Assembly (NCBI GenBank): GCA_024500155.1
Contig: CM044859.1
Span: 47,414,003-47,478,002 of the forward strand
Direction: 5' to 3'
Origin: Chenopodium formosanum
Lineage: Eukaryota; Streptophyta; Magnoliopsida; Caryophyllales; Amaranthaceae
DNA length: 64,000 nt
Below are positions 53,241 to 64,000 of this stretch, in pieces; position 1 is the stretch's first letter, and each line of letters begins with the position of its first letter. Made by a program: the position numbers and the translations under genes. The notes below the pieces were generated by a model. That model worked only from the letters and a program-made list of their open reading frames with translations, ran no database searches and was not told where the DNA came from.

Positions 53241-54800
53241 TTAAACACTGCTATGGTCGTGTCTAAGGAGTTCAATGAAGAATTTCGAAATCTAAATATC
53301 GAGGTTGTACCACAAGGGTTTGTCTCTTCATTCTTGGGTTCTATGAGTGCTGAGCCAGAATTGTTCCAAGAATTAAGGGCTAAGCAAGTAGATGATTTGG
53401 TGTTAGAAAAGATTCGTGAGGCTAAAGCACAGGGTCAAGCTGAGAATTTTGAGATTTGTGTCGATTGTAGTTTGAAATTCATGGATCGATGGAGTGTCCC
53501 GAATGATGTTAGTCTTAAGAAGAAGATCCTTGAAGAGGCTCATAACACTCCGTATTCTGTTCACCCGAGAGGTGGAAAGTTATACAAGGATCTCAAGGTG
53601 AGCTTTTGGTGTCCTGGTATGAAGAAGGAAATAGCTGAGTTTGTGGCTCATTGTTTAGTTTGCCTAAAGGAAAAGATTGAACATCAAAGGCCCGGGGGTT
53701 TGTTGCAACCTTTGCCGATTCCCGCTTGGAAGTTCGACTCTATATCTATGGACTTTGTAATGGCCTTCCCGAAGCTGCTGGTGGGAAAAATGACGTGTGG
53801 GTTATTTTGGATAGGTTGACTAGGATGGCTCATATCATTCCTATGAGACACACTTGGTCAATGGAGAAGTTAGCAGAAACTTATGCTAATGAGATTATTC
53901 GTCTTCATGGTGTCCCGAAAGACATTGTGTCGGATCGTGATCCACGATTCTTGTAGCACTTTTAGGGTGCTTTCCAAGAGGCCTTTGGCACAAAGCTGAA
54001 GTTTAGCACGACTTTCCATGTTGCTACTGATGGTCAAATAGAGAGAACTATTCAGCGTTGGAAGATATGCTCTGTTCTTGTGCTCTTGAGTTTCTGCAAT
54101 CTTGGGTCAAATCGTTGAGTCTGGTAGAATTTTCTTACAATAATAGTTATCATGCGAGTATTCAAATGGCTACATATGAGGCTTAGTATGGTAGGAAGTG
54201 TCGTAGTCCTACTTGCTGGAGCGACATAAGTGATTCTCTAGTTTTGAGCCTAGATCTAATTCAAGAAACTGTGGAGCAGGTAAGAGTGATCCGTTCCAAA
54301 ATGAAGGCTTCTCAAGATAGGCAAAAGTCTTATGCAAATCTGCGTTGCAAGCCAATTTCTTATGAGTTTGGGGACAAGCATCTATTGAAGGTATCTCCGA
54401 TGAAGGGGGTGCTGCGTTTTGGGCAATAAGGCAAGCTAAGTCCGAAATATGTTGGTCCTTAGGAGGTTTTGGAAAGAATTGGTGAACTAGCTTATCAATT
54501 GCCAATGTCTCCGAATCTCTCAAAGGTTCACAATGTTTTTCATGTGTCGCAATTATGAAGGTATCGTAGTGATCCTTCTCATGTGATTCAAGCTGAGTCG
54601 GTTAAAATTGAGCCGAATTTAACTTTTGAGGAGCGACTTGTTAAAATTCTCGATCGTCAAGACCGCACTCTTCGAAGGAAAGTGGTCCCTTTAGTAAAAG
54701 TACTTTGGAGAAGCCAAAAGTATGAAAAGGCTACTTGGGAGACCGAGGAGTTGATGAAGCTCAAATATCCAGAGTTTTTTAATCAAGGTAAAGAGCTGTA
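53241..54800 (+). pseudogene. Tekay integrase with C-terminal chromodomain
   Basis: Zinc finger HNTPYSVHPRGGKLY ... HCLVCLKEK. The core has SISMDFVMAFPK (D), VSDRDPRF (D) and ATDGQIERTI (E), with a frameshift near 53790-53810 and stops at about 53955 and 53964. The GPF/Y region (SPKYVGP then TAG) is followed by HNVFHVSQL and the chromodomain (ILDRQDRTLRRKVVPLVKVL, YEKATWETEELMKLKYPEFF), ending at a TAG at 54799. Chromodomains direct integration to heterochromatin. Confidence 0.85.
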
Positions 54801-54882
54801 GCTTAAAATACCACTTTCTATTGTTACTTGTTTGTATTTGTAGTTGATGTGTTGTGTCTTAAAGTTTGGAGGACGAAACTTT

Positions 54883-54896
54883 TACAAGGAGGGGTG
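54883..54896 (+). other. PPT of the Tekay chromovirus
   Basis: AAGGAGGGGTGGT precedes the 3' LTR start TGTAACAC at 54899. Confidence 0.85.
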
Positions 54897-54898
54897 GT

Positions 54899-57800
54899 TG
54901 TAACACGCCATATTTTTGAACTATAAATTTTGAATTATTATGTGTGTAATGATATTTTCTATTCAAATCATAATACTTTTAAGGACTTTTAATTTATGAT
55001 TCATAAGAGTGTAAAACTAGTTTGAAATATTACATGTTAATTATTTATTCACGGTTTTTAGTTAAGCCTGTTTGGGCGAATTATACAGAGGTTATTTTTA
55101 TGGACTGAACCAAATTTCGGTGTTTGGGCTATAACCTAGGAGGTGTTGGGCTGATTTGGCGTGGGATTGGAGTAGTATACAAGTATTTGAATTGGTTTTT
55201 GAAAGATAAATATAGGATTCTTTCATTGACTCTTTAGTTGCCAATTAGTTAATGCTCCCCTTGATTCTTGCCTCCAATTCATATTCTCTTGCCTCTTATA
55301 ATTCCCCAAACCCATCATATTTGCTGCCCTCATTAAGCAAATACTCATCTGTTTCTTTTCCCATTCACCGTGGGAATCATTCACAAAAAGTATTTGCACT
55401 CTTCCTTCTTTCACCTCCTTAATACATCTTCTTCTTCCTCAATTCTTGTGAGATTGTTGCTTAGTTTTATTGTTAGAAGGATCATCTTACTTTCCCTCTT
55501 AATTTGGTTGTGAAAATAAGTTAGTTTAATGGGTTAAACCCTTCCCTTTTACGTCCCCTTGTGTATGGTTAGTTATACGTACATCTTATTTCAATCTTGT
55601 TTTGTATAGGTTTTCAAGTTCATAAAGAGGACAGTTCATTTTGAGTTCCTATAGTTTCTTTGGTTTTATCGGAAGTTTATCGAGGTACCTAGCATTATTC
55701 CATTACTCTAAAAATCATGGTTGGGTATTAAGATAAGATTAGATACAATTATAATTGGTTGTATGGGTTTTCTATTGCGGTTACGAACAAACTTGATTTC
55801 TGTTTTTATAACGTAATTTGCGTGATAGGATAGTCTGTGGATCATGTTATTTATTTTACCTTGTTTATCATGTCTCCATGTCATTATATTATTTTTGGTC
55901 ATGTTCAATTATACATAATTTGGCATAAATTGGAAGTTCTTTAGTCTCGTTGATTTTGGTTTGAGAATGGATAATGGGTTTATTTTGAGTTCAAGTACAT
56001 GTTGCCTAATTGATTTTTTTACAAGGTTTGCTTGAGTTGTAAATGAATTTAGTAGCCTGGTTGTGGTTGTCATGATTTAGTTTCCTAAAGCAAGTGTATT
56101 GTCATATTTAATCTGGTGGGTATAAGCAAGCTCTATTTTCTTGTGAGTCACAATATGATATTTATACCAATGCTTTGTCATTGTTGCTACTGTAGGTTCA
56201 TATATCTTATCATGACCTTCTGCCTATTTGTTCATTTTCATCCATTAGTATAATCACCGGTTGTTTAAATTAAGCACAAATATTAATAGTTGTCAGTGGC
56301 GGAGCCAATATAGGAACATGGGTGGACAGTTGTCCCCCCATTTTAAAAAAAAAATTAAAAAAATTATTTTTGTAAGCATAAACAGCTTCAGTAAATAACA
56401 ATATATATATTATACGTGCAACTAGTACCATAAAGGCTGAATATGGTCTGGTGGTTGTTGGGCTTAGAATAGGGCTTGTTTCTTCCTTCATTACTAGGAT
56501 CGAGCCTTCACAAATACATATTTTTATCTGATTTTAATTCCTTTTTCCTCTTTTGAGATTTTTTTATTTCATTTTATAGTTTATACAAAGTGCTCCCATT
56601 TAACTTCTTTTTCTTGATTTTGGATTTTTTCCCTTTTATTTACTTGTATTTGAATTTCGTTATATAGTGTATAATATATACTTCGTATATTTAAAGTACA
56701 GTATTATAAATCTTCAAACCTCTAACTACTCTTATTTAGCTATTTAATCAAGTACCGGCGTACTGCCTTGTTGATAATGATTACTAATGTGTTATTCGAC
56801 TATATATAATCTTTTGATGAATACATATTTTCGTAATTTTTTCATCTCTTTAATTATGTGCGCCTAAATTCTATTTTTTTTTAATTGTTTGGAACTAATT
56901 TTACTTTATAGATTACATTGTAATAATTTCAATAGTCAAACAAAGTTGTGTTTATTTTTTTCGAATGTAACCCAAATCTCTTTATATCTATTATCGATTT
57001 ATTTAAATGCTTGTTATTTGATTAATCATATTTATTACATAACTTAAAATTGGGGTTTACCAACAAAAAATTAGTTTTTTGGTTGATAATTTTCTTAATA
57101 TATATGCAATGAATCTTTTAACCACTCATTTTTTGTCATATAAGAATATTTGTCATATTTCATATACGATTTTAATTACATATTAAGCAATTATGTTATC
57201 AAAAAAATTTGTCAATTTATTAAACATTTGAAATTTGTCCCCCCAGATTACAAATCCTGGCTCCGCCACTGATAGTTGTCATGTTTGGTGATGGCTGAAG
57301 ACTTGTTGTTAAATTCAGTTGTTTGTGGTAATTTTTCATGTATAGATTTTTGTTTGAAGTGTTAAAATAATATATTGAATAATTTAATTTTATATAATTC
57401 TATCTTTTATTTTGTTGTATAGAGTTGGGTAATTTATCATGTATTCAAATGATTTGGTATAATGATGGAAAATATGAACTATAAGCAATGTTCATTTTTT
57501 TTTTGTGAGTGTTTATGGAGTTTTTTTTTTAAAAAAATGGTTTTAAAGTGTCAAATAAGTTGTCGACGTCGTTGTGCTTTAAAGTAGAATAACACTGTTT
57601 TTAGCACCGCTTCGCCAAGGGTTGTGTACGGAGTGTATTGTGATATTTTGTTATAATTAGCTTCATACCCATATCCAGACAATAAGAGTAACACCTCAGC
57701 TAGTATGATATATGGGTTATTTTGTATTTTGAAGAATTTTTAAGTTAAACTCTTTAGAAGGATTTTTTTGTTGAATTTTGGTCTTAGAAGTAAAGACCTG

Positions 57801-58755
57801 CAGTTGGGGTTGATGATCCTTAAATGTGTTTCAATGATTTTTAAGAAGTATGTTTATAAATTTTCTATAGTTATGTGAGTGTACCACAACCATTCGGCTG
57901 CGGAATTCAATGGTTGGAACATGCCAACACCTTTGGCTGCGGAATTCGAGTAGGAAAACTTGGAGTGGTCATTCTCAGACGCAGAGGGCTGCAGAATCGT
58001 CTTTAGGTTTTCCCTCACAAACCTTTAGTGGTGGGCTGCGGATTTCACTGGCGTTCATATTTTATATGCTTTCCTCACTATAAATCTTATTTTCAAAACG
58101 GTTAAAATTTATTTATTTTATAGATACTATTGATTTTGAGCAGGAAACTTTATAAGTGTTAATTATCGTCTATATCAGTTACCATTTGTTTTAACTTGCT
58201 AAATTTTATTCTGAATTCTTGTGGTAATATTTTTACGTTGTTATATTTACATGCTTGATCTGTATTATAATCATGATTCCATATTTTTCCCCCTCGAGTT
58301 TAACTGGTTATTATTATTTGAGTTGATGTTCCCACATTTTGTTAAGTTTTGTGCTAGTGTCTAAACTTTTTTGTACTTAGCTTTGTATTTCTACAAGTAC
58401 TGGGAGAACTACTAGTTACTCCTCAGTGATTGTGGAACCTTAATGTTATTTGCAGGTGAAGAGTAGTTCGTGATGAGTCTGGGCTGAGAGCAGAGTGTTT
58501 ATTTTATTTAGTGGTTTTATAGACTTGCTTTAGTTATCTTTAGACCTTCTCTTTTGGGATTATCATATTTGAGGATTGTTTTCTCTTGTTGGAAGTGTTT
58601 ATTGTTCATTTGGGATTTCTTTCACTTTACTTTATTTATCTCAGATATTTTAATCAATGTCTTATTTTTTTTTTTTATTAACCTTTAGAGTGACATTTCC
58701 GTCTCAACGTTATTTCTGCTAATGTCATGCCTTATGTTTTAGACAGGGTGTTGCA
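54899..58755 (+). repeat. 3' LTR of the Tekay chromovirus, interrupted by hAT
   Basis: Same sequence as 47318-50174 with an estimated several percent divergence. Differences include the 978-bp hAT insertion, about 70 extra bases near 57640-57710 and a missing segment of about 55 bases near 57930-57950, where one of the GGCTGCGGAATTC motifs is lost. Confidence 0.9.
56294..57271. mobile_element. Non-autonomous hAT-type element
   Basis: The terminal inverted repeat CAGTGGCGGAGCCA (56294-56307) is matched by TGGCTCCGCCACTG (57258-57271). The 8-bp TSD ATAGTTGT is perfect (56286-56293 and 57272-57279), and the other LTR has the empty site at 48696-48703. The 978 bases are AT-rich with no transposase frame. 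The TIR is close to hAT Tip100-like termini (CAGGGGCGGAGCCA). It needs a transposase from elsewhere. Confidence 0.92.
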
Positions 58756-59319
58756 CCCCAAAAGAATGATACTTGAGCAACAAGCCGCAAAGAAATAAGA
58801 AACCCAGCGGTGTGCGCCCGCACACGAATTCTACGCGCCCCCCACAGTAGCAATGTGCGCCCTCTCAAAATCTTGCACGACCGCAACTTAGAGGGTACGG
58901 GGAAACGAGGCCCTTGCATGCGTGCCCACACTGCAAAGCTACGCGCCCGCACGGAGACCACACAGTATGTCGCGCAAACTCTCTGGTTTGGATCTGTTTC
59001 TTGAGTTTGGCTGCGCGGGTTCTGACAAGGCTGCGCGCCGGCACAACCAAGGATGCGCGCCCGCGCAGTAGTCGGGTTGAATAGCTTTCTTAGCTCCTTG
59101 AAGTCCTCCCTCTTTTGGCTTATAATACCTACAAAACACAAGCATGGGAATCAAAATAAAGAGTAGGCAAAAATTTAGAAAAAAAGGAAGATAAAAGAGA
59201 AGGAAAAGGAGAAAACAAAACTAAGGTCAAAATGCTTAGAAAAGGGCCAAACAAGTGCAAATGAGGGGAGTATCCTTAGAGAAAAAAGGATAAAAGAGTG
59301 GTATAAATGTTACTCATCA
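58756..59319 (-). repeat. Athila B LTR, upstream part
   Basis: It begins on the minus strand at 59319 (TGATGAGTAAC). It contains a GC-rich block (58800-59070) with GCGCGC and GCGCCCGCGC words, as is common in Athila LTRs. Frames through it are compositional. The sequence continues at 47317 after the chromovirus. Confidence 0.75.
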
Positions 59320-59321
59320 AA

Positions 59322-59332
59322 ATCCCCCACAC
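59322..59332 (-). other. PPT of Athila B
   Basis: On the minus strand GTGTGGGGGA stands just before the LTR start. CTTGAGGACAAG lies upstream in the same order as in known Athila-like 3' ends. Confidence 0.7.
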
Positions 59333-61525
59333 TTGCCTTTTTCTTGTCCTCAAGCAAGGAAAACTAGAACAAAGAGACAAACACAACAAACATAACATGA
59401 CAAGGTATTAGAAAAACTAATCAAGACTCAAAGTAGGAAATGCTCCATTTGGACTCAACTAAAGATAAATGCACCAAAGAATACTTGCCTTTCTCAATTC
59501 AAAGAGGGAAAACACGTTCTATGATGCACAAGGTTGAAAGAGACAAACCTAAGCTAAGCATAGAGAACTAATGATTTCATTCTCCGCCCTGGCCCCAACC
59601 AAGACGTCCGCATTCTCTCTGCTAGATTCAATTCATCCCTTAGTTAGCTCCTCATGATTCCTCGAGGGAACCGGAAAAATAAATTTTATTCGGAATCATA
59701 AAGTCATTCCGACATCTCAAATATGCATACTCTCTCCATAGGGATGAAATCTATCTTCCTCCATCGGTCTTTGACTTTGCTGCTCTAAAGTCCAAGGGTC
59801 TTTACTAGGGTTGTAATATCATGGCTAAGGGTTAAGGTTGGGAATCAATTTGAAAATTTTGGTGGCAAATCCTAAGTGAAGCAAAAGAGTGGCCATCTCT
59901 CATGAACAACCTAAGAATTGAACCTAAACTCAAACTACAACCTTCAATACAAACCTCACAACATTACTTCATCCCTTTTCATCATTCATTCATTTTTTTT
60001 AACTTCACTTGGTCTTCTTGAATTGCATCTTTCTTCTCAAGCCTTTTTGCATATTCTTTTCATTTTCAACTTTTAAAGCTATAATTGAACCAATTTACAC
60101 AATTTTCTTTCTCATATCCAACAAACTCAAAACTCAAACCTCACAAGTCAATGCTTCACTAACTATAAGGGTCGGTAAGACATAGGCTGATAGGTTAGTA
60201 ATATGGTAAAGTCAAGAAAGGGAAATAAGGCTCAAATTTGTTACGAAGTAAGTCGATGCAAAAATGAAAACCAAATTTGTAACAAAACACAAGGAAAACA
60301 TAGAAAATTGAAAAACGCCCTTTTCTTCTTCTAGAGTTTCTTGTCACGATCTCGGGAGCTAGAGTCCAACACAAGGATTAAGATACACAAAGTCAATGAT
60401 CCTATATGCTGCTCAGCAAGAATGATGAAGGCTTGAACAATATAAGACCTCGCAAGGGGTGGGAAGTAAGCAAATACCAACAAAAGGTAATCCTATCAAC
60501 TATAAAGAGCAACACCATCTTACCACTTTCCTGTGAGCTAGGGGTTCACACGTCCTCAAAAGTTCTAACCATGCTACCTTAGCTTAAAATGTGTCTAACT
60601 CAACCCTAAGCATTCTCAAACCGTGTAAACCCTCATCAACTAGGAAGATAATCATTCAAGACACATCATCTTAAGAGGCAAACCAATCCAAATAAATGAG
60701 CAAATTCCAAATCAAAAATCATTTCAACTTGTCATAGTTATGCTTGTAACACAAAAAGGGGGGGAAAAACAAAAGAAAGAGGAGGAAATCAAAAAGGTTC
60801 ACAAACGAGGCATATGATCCAACTAACCCAATCGTCATACAAGTGATCGTTCGATAACAACATCAACGATCCCAGGTTCCGTAGAACCAAAAGCAAACAT
60901 CCTCAAACCTTTGAACTTCTTCCTAAGCTAAACCTAAACTAAACACCCAAATAAAAAGAAAAAAGAAGATAGTAAAGGTCTCACCAAACGCCGCTTGAAA
61001 TGGTTGACAAGATAAATCATACAATCTCACCAAGGGAGCTCGAGTTGCCCCTTAACTTCATTTATCTCCATTTTCAAAATTAATAATCAAAGAAGGAAAC
61101 TAAAGCTATAAACAAAAGGAAGAAAAAGAAATATAAAGCTATATACAAAGTTTGGATCAAGGAAAATTTGGATTATTGGGAGTTTGGAGTTTCCTTCCTA
61201 GGAGCGTCACCAACTACACAAACACTCAAATTTTCATTGAAAACTCATTAGCAAGATCTCATCAAAATCACCCTGAAACATCATCATCACAATCAAGAAA
61301 AACAATCAACATCAAAACATGCTAGAACCAACCGAACCATGCAAGCACCACCTACAATGGAGTTCCCCCACACTAGAATGATGCTAAACCTTTCCCCGCA
61401 CTACAAAAAAAAAAACATCCCTTTGCTTCTTATACCCCGCCCCACACTAAAGCAATGTACCGTCCGCGGTGCGCCAAATAAAAACAATGGGAGGGGGCAA
61501 AGGGGAGAAATAAAATGGAGGGAGG
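59333..61525 (-). other. Athila B 3' internal noncoding region
   Basis: No open frame is convincing on either strand. Extra PPT-like tracts are seen on the minus strand at about 61366-61378 (CTAGTGTGGGGGAA) and 61435-61450 (TTAGTGTGGGGCGGGG). The rest is AT-rich and unfeatured. Confidence 0.55.
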
Positions 61526-61838
61526 CTAGTGGCCACTAGGGCCGGCTCCGTCATCAACCCTAACTTCCTTGGGGTCATAAAAGAACCCATTTGGAGGAAT
61601 GCCATACGAGTCCTAACCACTGGTGAAACCCGGGGGCTAACCATAGTGACCTCGATAGAGGTCTTGTTGCCATTGAGGCAACGGGTCGAATGGGGCGGCA
61701 AGTTGAAGCGGGGAAGGGTGAGTAGGGTTAACATAAGGATAGTTGGGGTAACCCCTAAAATCACTCCTTTCTGAGGCACGATAATCGTACCAGGTTTCTG
61801 TCGAGTAGTCTACCTAGGGAACGCCTTGGGAGGAGTGC
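61526..61838 (-). pseudogene. Tyr/Pro-rich coding remnant of Athila B
   Basis: On the minus strand a frame reads ERSDFRGYPNYPYVNPTHPS, LAAPFDPLPQWQQDLYRGHY and SYGIPPNGFFYDPKEV with two internal TAGs, ending at a TAG at 61526. It would be the C-terminus of an unidentified protein of the element. It is cut on the left by the copia LTR at 61839. Family not recognised. Confidence 0.35.
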
Positions 61839-63862
61839 TGTTGAGCAATTAGGTTTTGATGATTATAAACTAATGATGATTATCTATCTAACGTGTATGT
61901 TAAGTTGTGCATAGAAAGAGCAAGTTATGCTTGGAACAGGATACAAAGAACCTGAGTAATGACAGGTATATATGTAAGGAACTTGAGCAATATAGGATAA
62001 ACAATAGAGGAACAAGAACAACGATAAGTGTTATGGTTGATAAGCATGATGATGGCTAAGGAATCATGAAGGTAACTATGTAAACATGTGTTTACATATG
62101 TTAGCTTCATAAGGTAAGTATCCTATACATATGTAGGTTATGTATGTGTAGGAGTCTTTTAATTTAGTTTAGTTTTCTTTATTGTTTTTATAAATAAAAA
62201 AACTAACCTTCTGTTTTATTTTGTTATTCTCAGAAGTTTGCTCAGTTCGTCATCATCAAAAAGGGACAACTTGTTGACCCTTATGAGGTTTTGATGATGA
62301 TGTTAAGAATTGAGCAAACTTCCATTTAATAAGGATTTTCTAGTGTTGTGATGTTTGCAGGTTCAGTAAGCGTTGAGGGCTGAAGTAGGAACTGAAATAG
62401 AGGAACTTTAGAAGATCCATGAGGATACAAGTAAAGTTAGAAGAAGAGTTCCAGAAATGGAACTTCCAGAAGTTTCTTAACAGGAACTTCGAAACGGGTT
62501 GTAACGACCTGGTTCCGGTGTAATGCTGGGGCAAACCCTAAGATCCAGAATATATCAAGACTACAGGATTCCAGAACAAGAGTTTCAGAGAAGCAACATG
62601 AAAACAGAGAAATAGAAGTATATTGCTCTAGGATTCATGTAAGTATGTTGGACATAAAAGTCGGTCTGGAACAAGTCTATATAGAACCAAGGTGAACTCC
62701 AAACAGTCAATGAAATTAGAGTAACTGACTTGTCAGGAACTCAGAGACTGTCAGAGTTCAGGAACCTAATAGGAACTTAAGTATGCACGTCGTTAAAAGT
62801 CGGTTTTAATGATATATATTTACCTTATACGTGCATATCTTTTAGGGATTTGGTTTTACTGAATAAAGATATTTATCTTCTAATAAATCCCTTTTTGGAA
62901 AAAGATAAGATTGTTTAAAAAGTATTTTAAACAAAAAGATAAGTTTTGAATAAAATCTGATTTTATGCTAAGTTTATCTTATTATTATTGACAGTTTTTA
63001 TTCTTAACAAAAAAAATATATTTTCGGAAAACTGATTTTTAGAAAATATCTTTTAAACTTATCTTTTCAGAAAATCTATCTTTTTCAAGATGAAATGAAT
63101 AATTCGAGTGTACTATAAATATGCTCATATTCATTCATTCAAAGTTGAGGCTGATGAAGTGTAGTGGTCGTGCTTAATGGTTTTATCCTTCACCACGAAG
63201 CTAAGTCAGTCCTCCTGGTCAAAGTTCCTATCAGGTTTTTGGTTACAGTACGTCCAGTGAGTTCCAGACAGATCTTGAGTGTTCAACATATTAGTTTTAT
63301 CTCTTTATTCATAGATATGTATTTAGGGATATTCAAAGAGATCTTGTAATGGGAAAAAGAGTTTTGAGTGTTTTGTATTTTGAGGTGAGATTGTGAATTC
63401 TCTTAAATTCACGTTTGTGATGAGTTTGAAATCTCGTAAAATTCGAGTGGTAGTTAGTCACCCCGAGTGTGTCTTGGGTTGCACAGTGAGCGAAAGGAAC
63501 CTGAGAAGTGTCTTGGGTCACCTAGGAAGTGTCCTGGGTAAAGGGAGAAAAAGGGTCCTGAGAAGTGTCTTAGGTCTGGTAGGAAGTGTCCTATCATAGA
63601 GTCAAGTGTCCGTGGTGGAACTTGCGAAGCAAAGGTTTGTGTAATAGGTTGTACTAGGAGAGTTGCCTATTATAGTGGAATTTGTTTACAAGTCCCAATA
63701 GGGCCGAGGTTTTACTTCCAGTTAGGCACTGGATGGTTTCCTCGTAAAACTTGCTGTGTGCTTTAAGTTCCTTTACGTTTTGTTTTTAATTTCCGCATAA
63801 GTTCCGTGATTGGAACCTACTACCATTCACCCCCCTCTTGTAGTAGTTCATCTAAAATAACA
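61839..63862 (+). repeat. 5' LTR of a Ty1/copia retrotransposon
   Basis: The start TGTTGAGCAATTAGG at 61839 follows Athila B DNA, and the end AATAACA at 63862 is fixed by the PBS. TATAAATA at 63114-63121 fits the promoter. A second LTR-like start, TGTTGACCC at 62272 preceded by AAAAAGGGA, leaves open whether the first 430 bases are a separate fragment. Imperfect GAAGTGTCCTGGGT repeats lie at 63505-63600. Confidence 0.65.
63114..63121 (+). promoter_or_regulatory. TATA box of the copia LTR
   Basis: TATAAATA about 750 bases before the LTR end. Confidence 0.5.
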
Positions 63863-63877
63863 ATTGGTATCAGAGCC
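63863..63877 (+). other. PBS of the Ty1/copia element
   Basis: ATTGGTATCAGAGCC directly after the LTR, complementary to initiator tRNA-Met. Confidence 0.85.
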
Positions 63878-63926
63878 GGTGCTCTTGATAAACCGGGCAA
63901 CCCCGAGGAGCAAGTTCCAGGCTAGG

Positions 63927-64000
63927 ATGGATATCTACAAGGAATGGAACTCAACCCTAGAAGGTTCCCAATACCACGTGAAGACCAAAGTCTGCTTGTG
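63927..64000 (+). CDS. gag: Start of Ty1/copia gag, cut by the window edge
   Basis: The first ATG after the PBS opens MDIYKEWNSTLEGSQYHV and stays open to the end of the window (24 codons). Distance from the PBS and the residue type fit a Ty1/copia Gag N-terminus. Nothing more can be said from this length; the rest lies to the right. Confidence 0.55.
   Translation, partial: MDIYKEWNSTLEGSQYHVKTKVCL

Larger units (their letters stand above)
47318..58755 (+). mobile_element. Tekay/Del-type chromovirus (Ty3/gypsy) with 2.9-kb LTRs
   Basis: LTRs of 2857 bases (47318-50174) and 3857 bases (54899-58755, including a 978-bp hAT element) flank gag-pol. They start TGTAACAC and end GTGTTACA / GTGTTGCA. 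The flanks are CCCCG (47313-47317) and CCCCA (58756-58760), a 5-bp TSD with one transition. PBS TTGGTATCAGAG and a C-terminal chromodomain identify a chromovirus; LTR length and wording fit the Tekay (Del) clade. The coding region is broken by many stops. Confidence 0.92.
46252..61838 (-). mobile_element. Athila B: minus-strand Athila-type element (3' LTR and 3' internal part), split by Tekay
   Basis: The LTR (minus strand) starts TGATGAGTAAC at 59319 and ends CGATCA at 46252, interrupted at 47317/58756 by the chromovirus. The adjoining internal part has a PPT (GTGTGGGGGA) preceded by the Athila-like phrase CTTGCTTGAGGACAAG. It is inserted in the LINE. Pol is not in view because a copia LTR takes over at 61839. 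Confidence 0.75.

Noticed and set aside
58725..59154. Arg-rich open frames on both strands
   Set aside because: They arise from the GC-rich GCGCGC block of the Athila B LTR, are overlapping in several frames and have no motif.
1..64000. Host protein-coding genes, tRNA or rRNA genes
   Set aside because: None was recognised. Every supported coding segment has transposon wording, and no cloverleaf or rRNA block was seen by eye; a tRNAscan and profile search would settle this.

Overview
The window is plant nuclear repeat DNA, most likely heterochromatin of a flowering plant and probably a eudicot (inferred from the element families; no species-diagnostic gene is present). No host gene, tRNA or rRNA was found. 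Almost every base belongs to a transposable element, and the elements are nested in one another. The evidence used is terminal repeats, target-site duplications (TSDs), primer-binding sites (PBS), polypurine tracts (PPT) and degraded but readable Gag/Pol/transposase frames.

Layout. (1) 1-11800: Tat A, a nearly complete Ty3/gypsy element of the Tat lineage on the plus strand. It has gag, protease, RT, RNase H, a second archaeal-type RNase H and integrase, then an intron-containing gene on the opposite strand and a 3' LTR with a 51-bp array. (2) 11801-12682: right end of a CACTA transposon (CACTA-1), apparently split by Tat A. (3) 12683-14339: LTR end, PBS, gag and protease start of a chromovirus-like element, followed by an unassigned LTR-like stretch to 16145. 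(4) 16146-33725: Athila A, a minus-strand Ty3/gypsy element whose integrase is split by a complete 12.1-kb CACTA element (CACTA-2, 16512-28603, TSD AAA). CACTA-2 carries a TNP2 transposase frame with few breaks and a C48 (Ulp1/SUMO-protease-like) gene. The last intron of that gene holds about 32 copies of a 160-bp satellite. (5) 33726-34687: left end of CACTA-3, cut by Tat B. (6) 34688 to about 43350: Tat B, a second Tat element with its own antisense coiled-coil gene. (7) About 43350-46251: an L1-type LINE cut inside its RT. (8) 46252-61838: Athila B on the minus strand (LTR plus 3' internal region), whose LTR is split by a Tekay/Del-type chromovirus (47318-58755). The 3' LTR of that chromovirus is in turn split by a 978-bp hAT element with a perfect 8-bp TSD. 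(9) 61839-64000: LTR, PBS and first gag codons of a Ty1/copia element.

Order of insertion: LINE, then Athila B, then Tekay, then hAT; Athila A, then CACTA-2; Athila A LTR, then CACTA-3, then Tat B; chromovirus LTR, then CACTA-1, then Tat A. Nearly all coding frames are broken. Where a family motif shows the lost residue, the stop usually stands for CAG, CAA, CGA or TGG, the expected decay of methylated silenced DNA.

The most unusual object is CACTA-2. It combines a transposase frame with only three stop sites, a roughly 200-bp hairpin in the leader intron, a cysteine-protease gene with all four catalytic positions visible, and a multi-kilobase satellite array with higher-order structure inside an intron of that protease gene.
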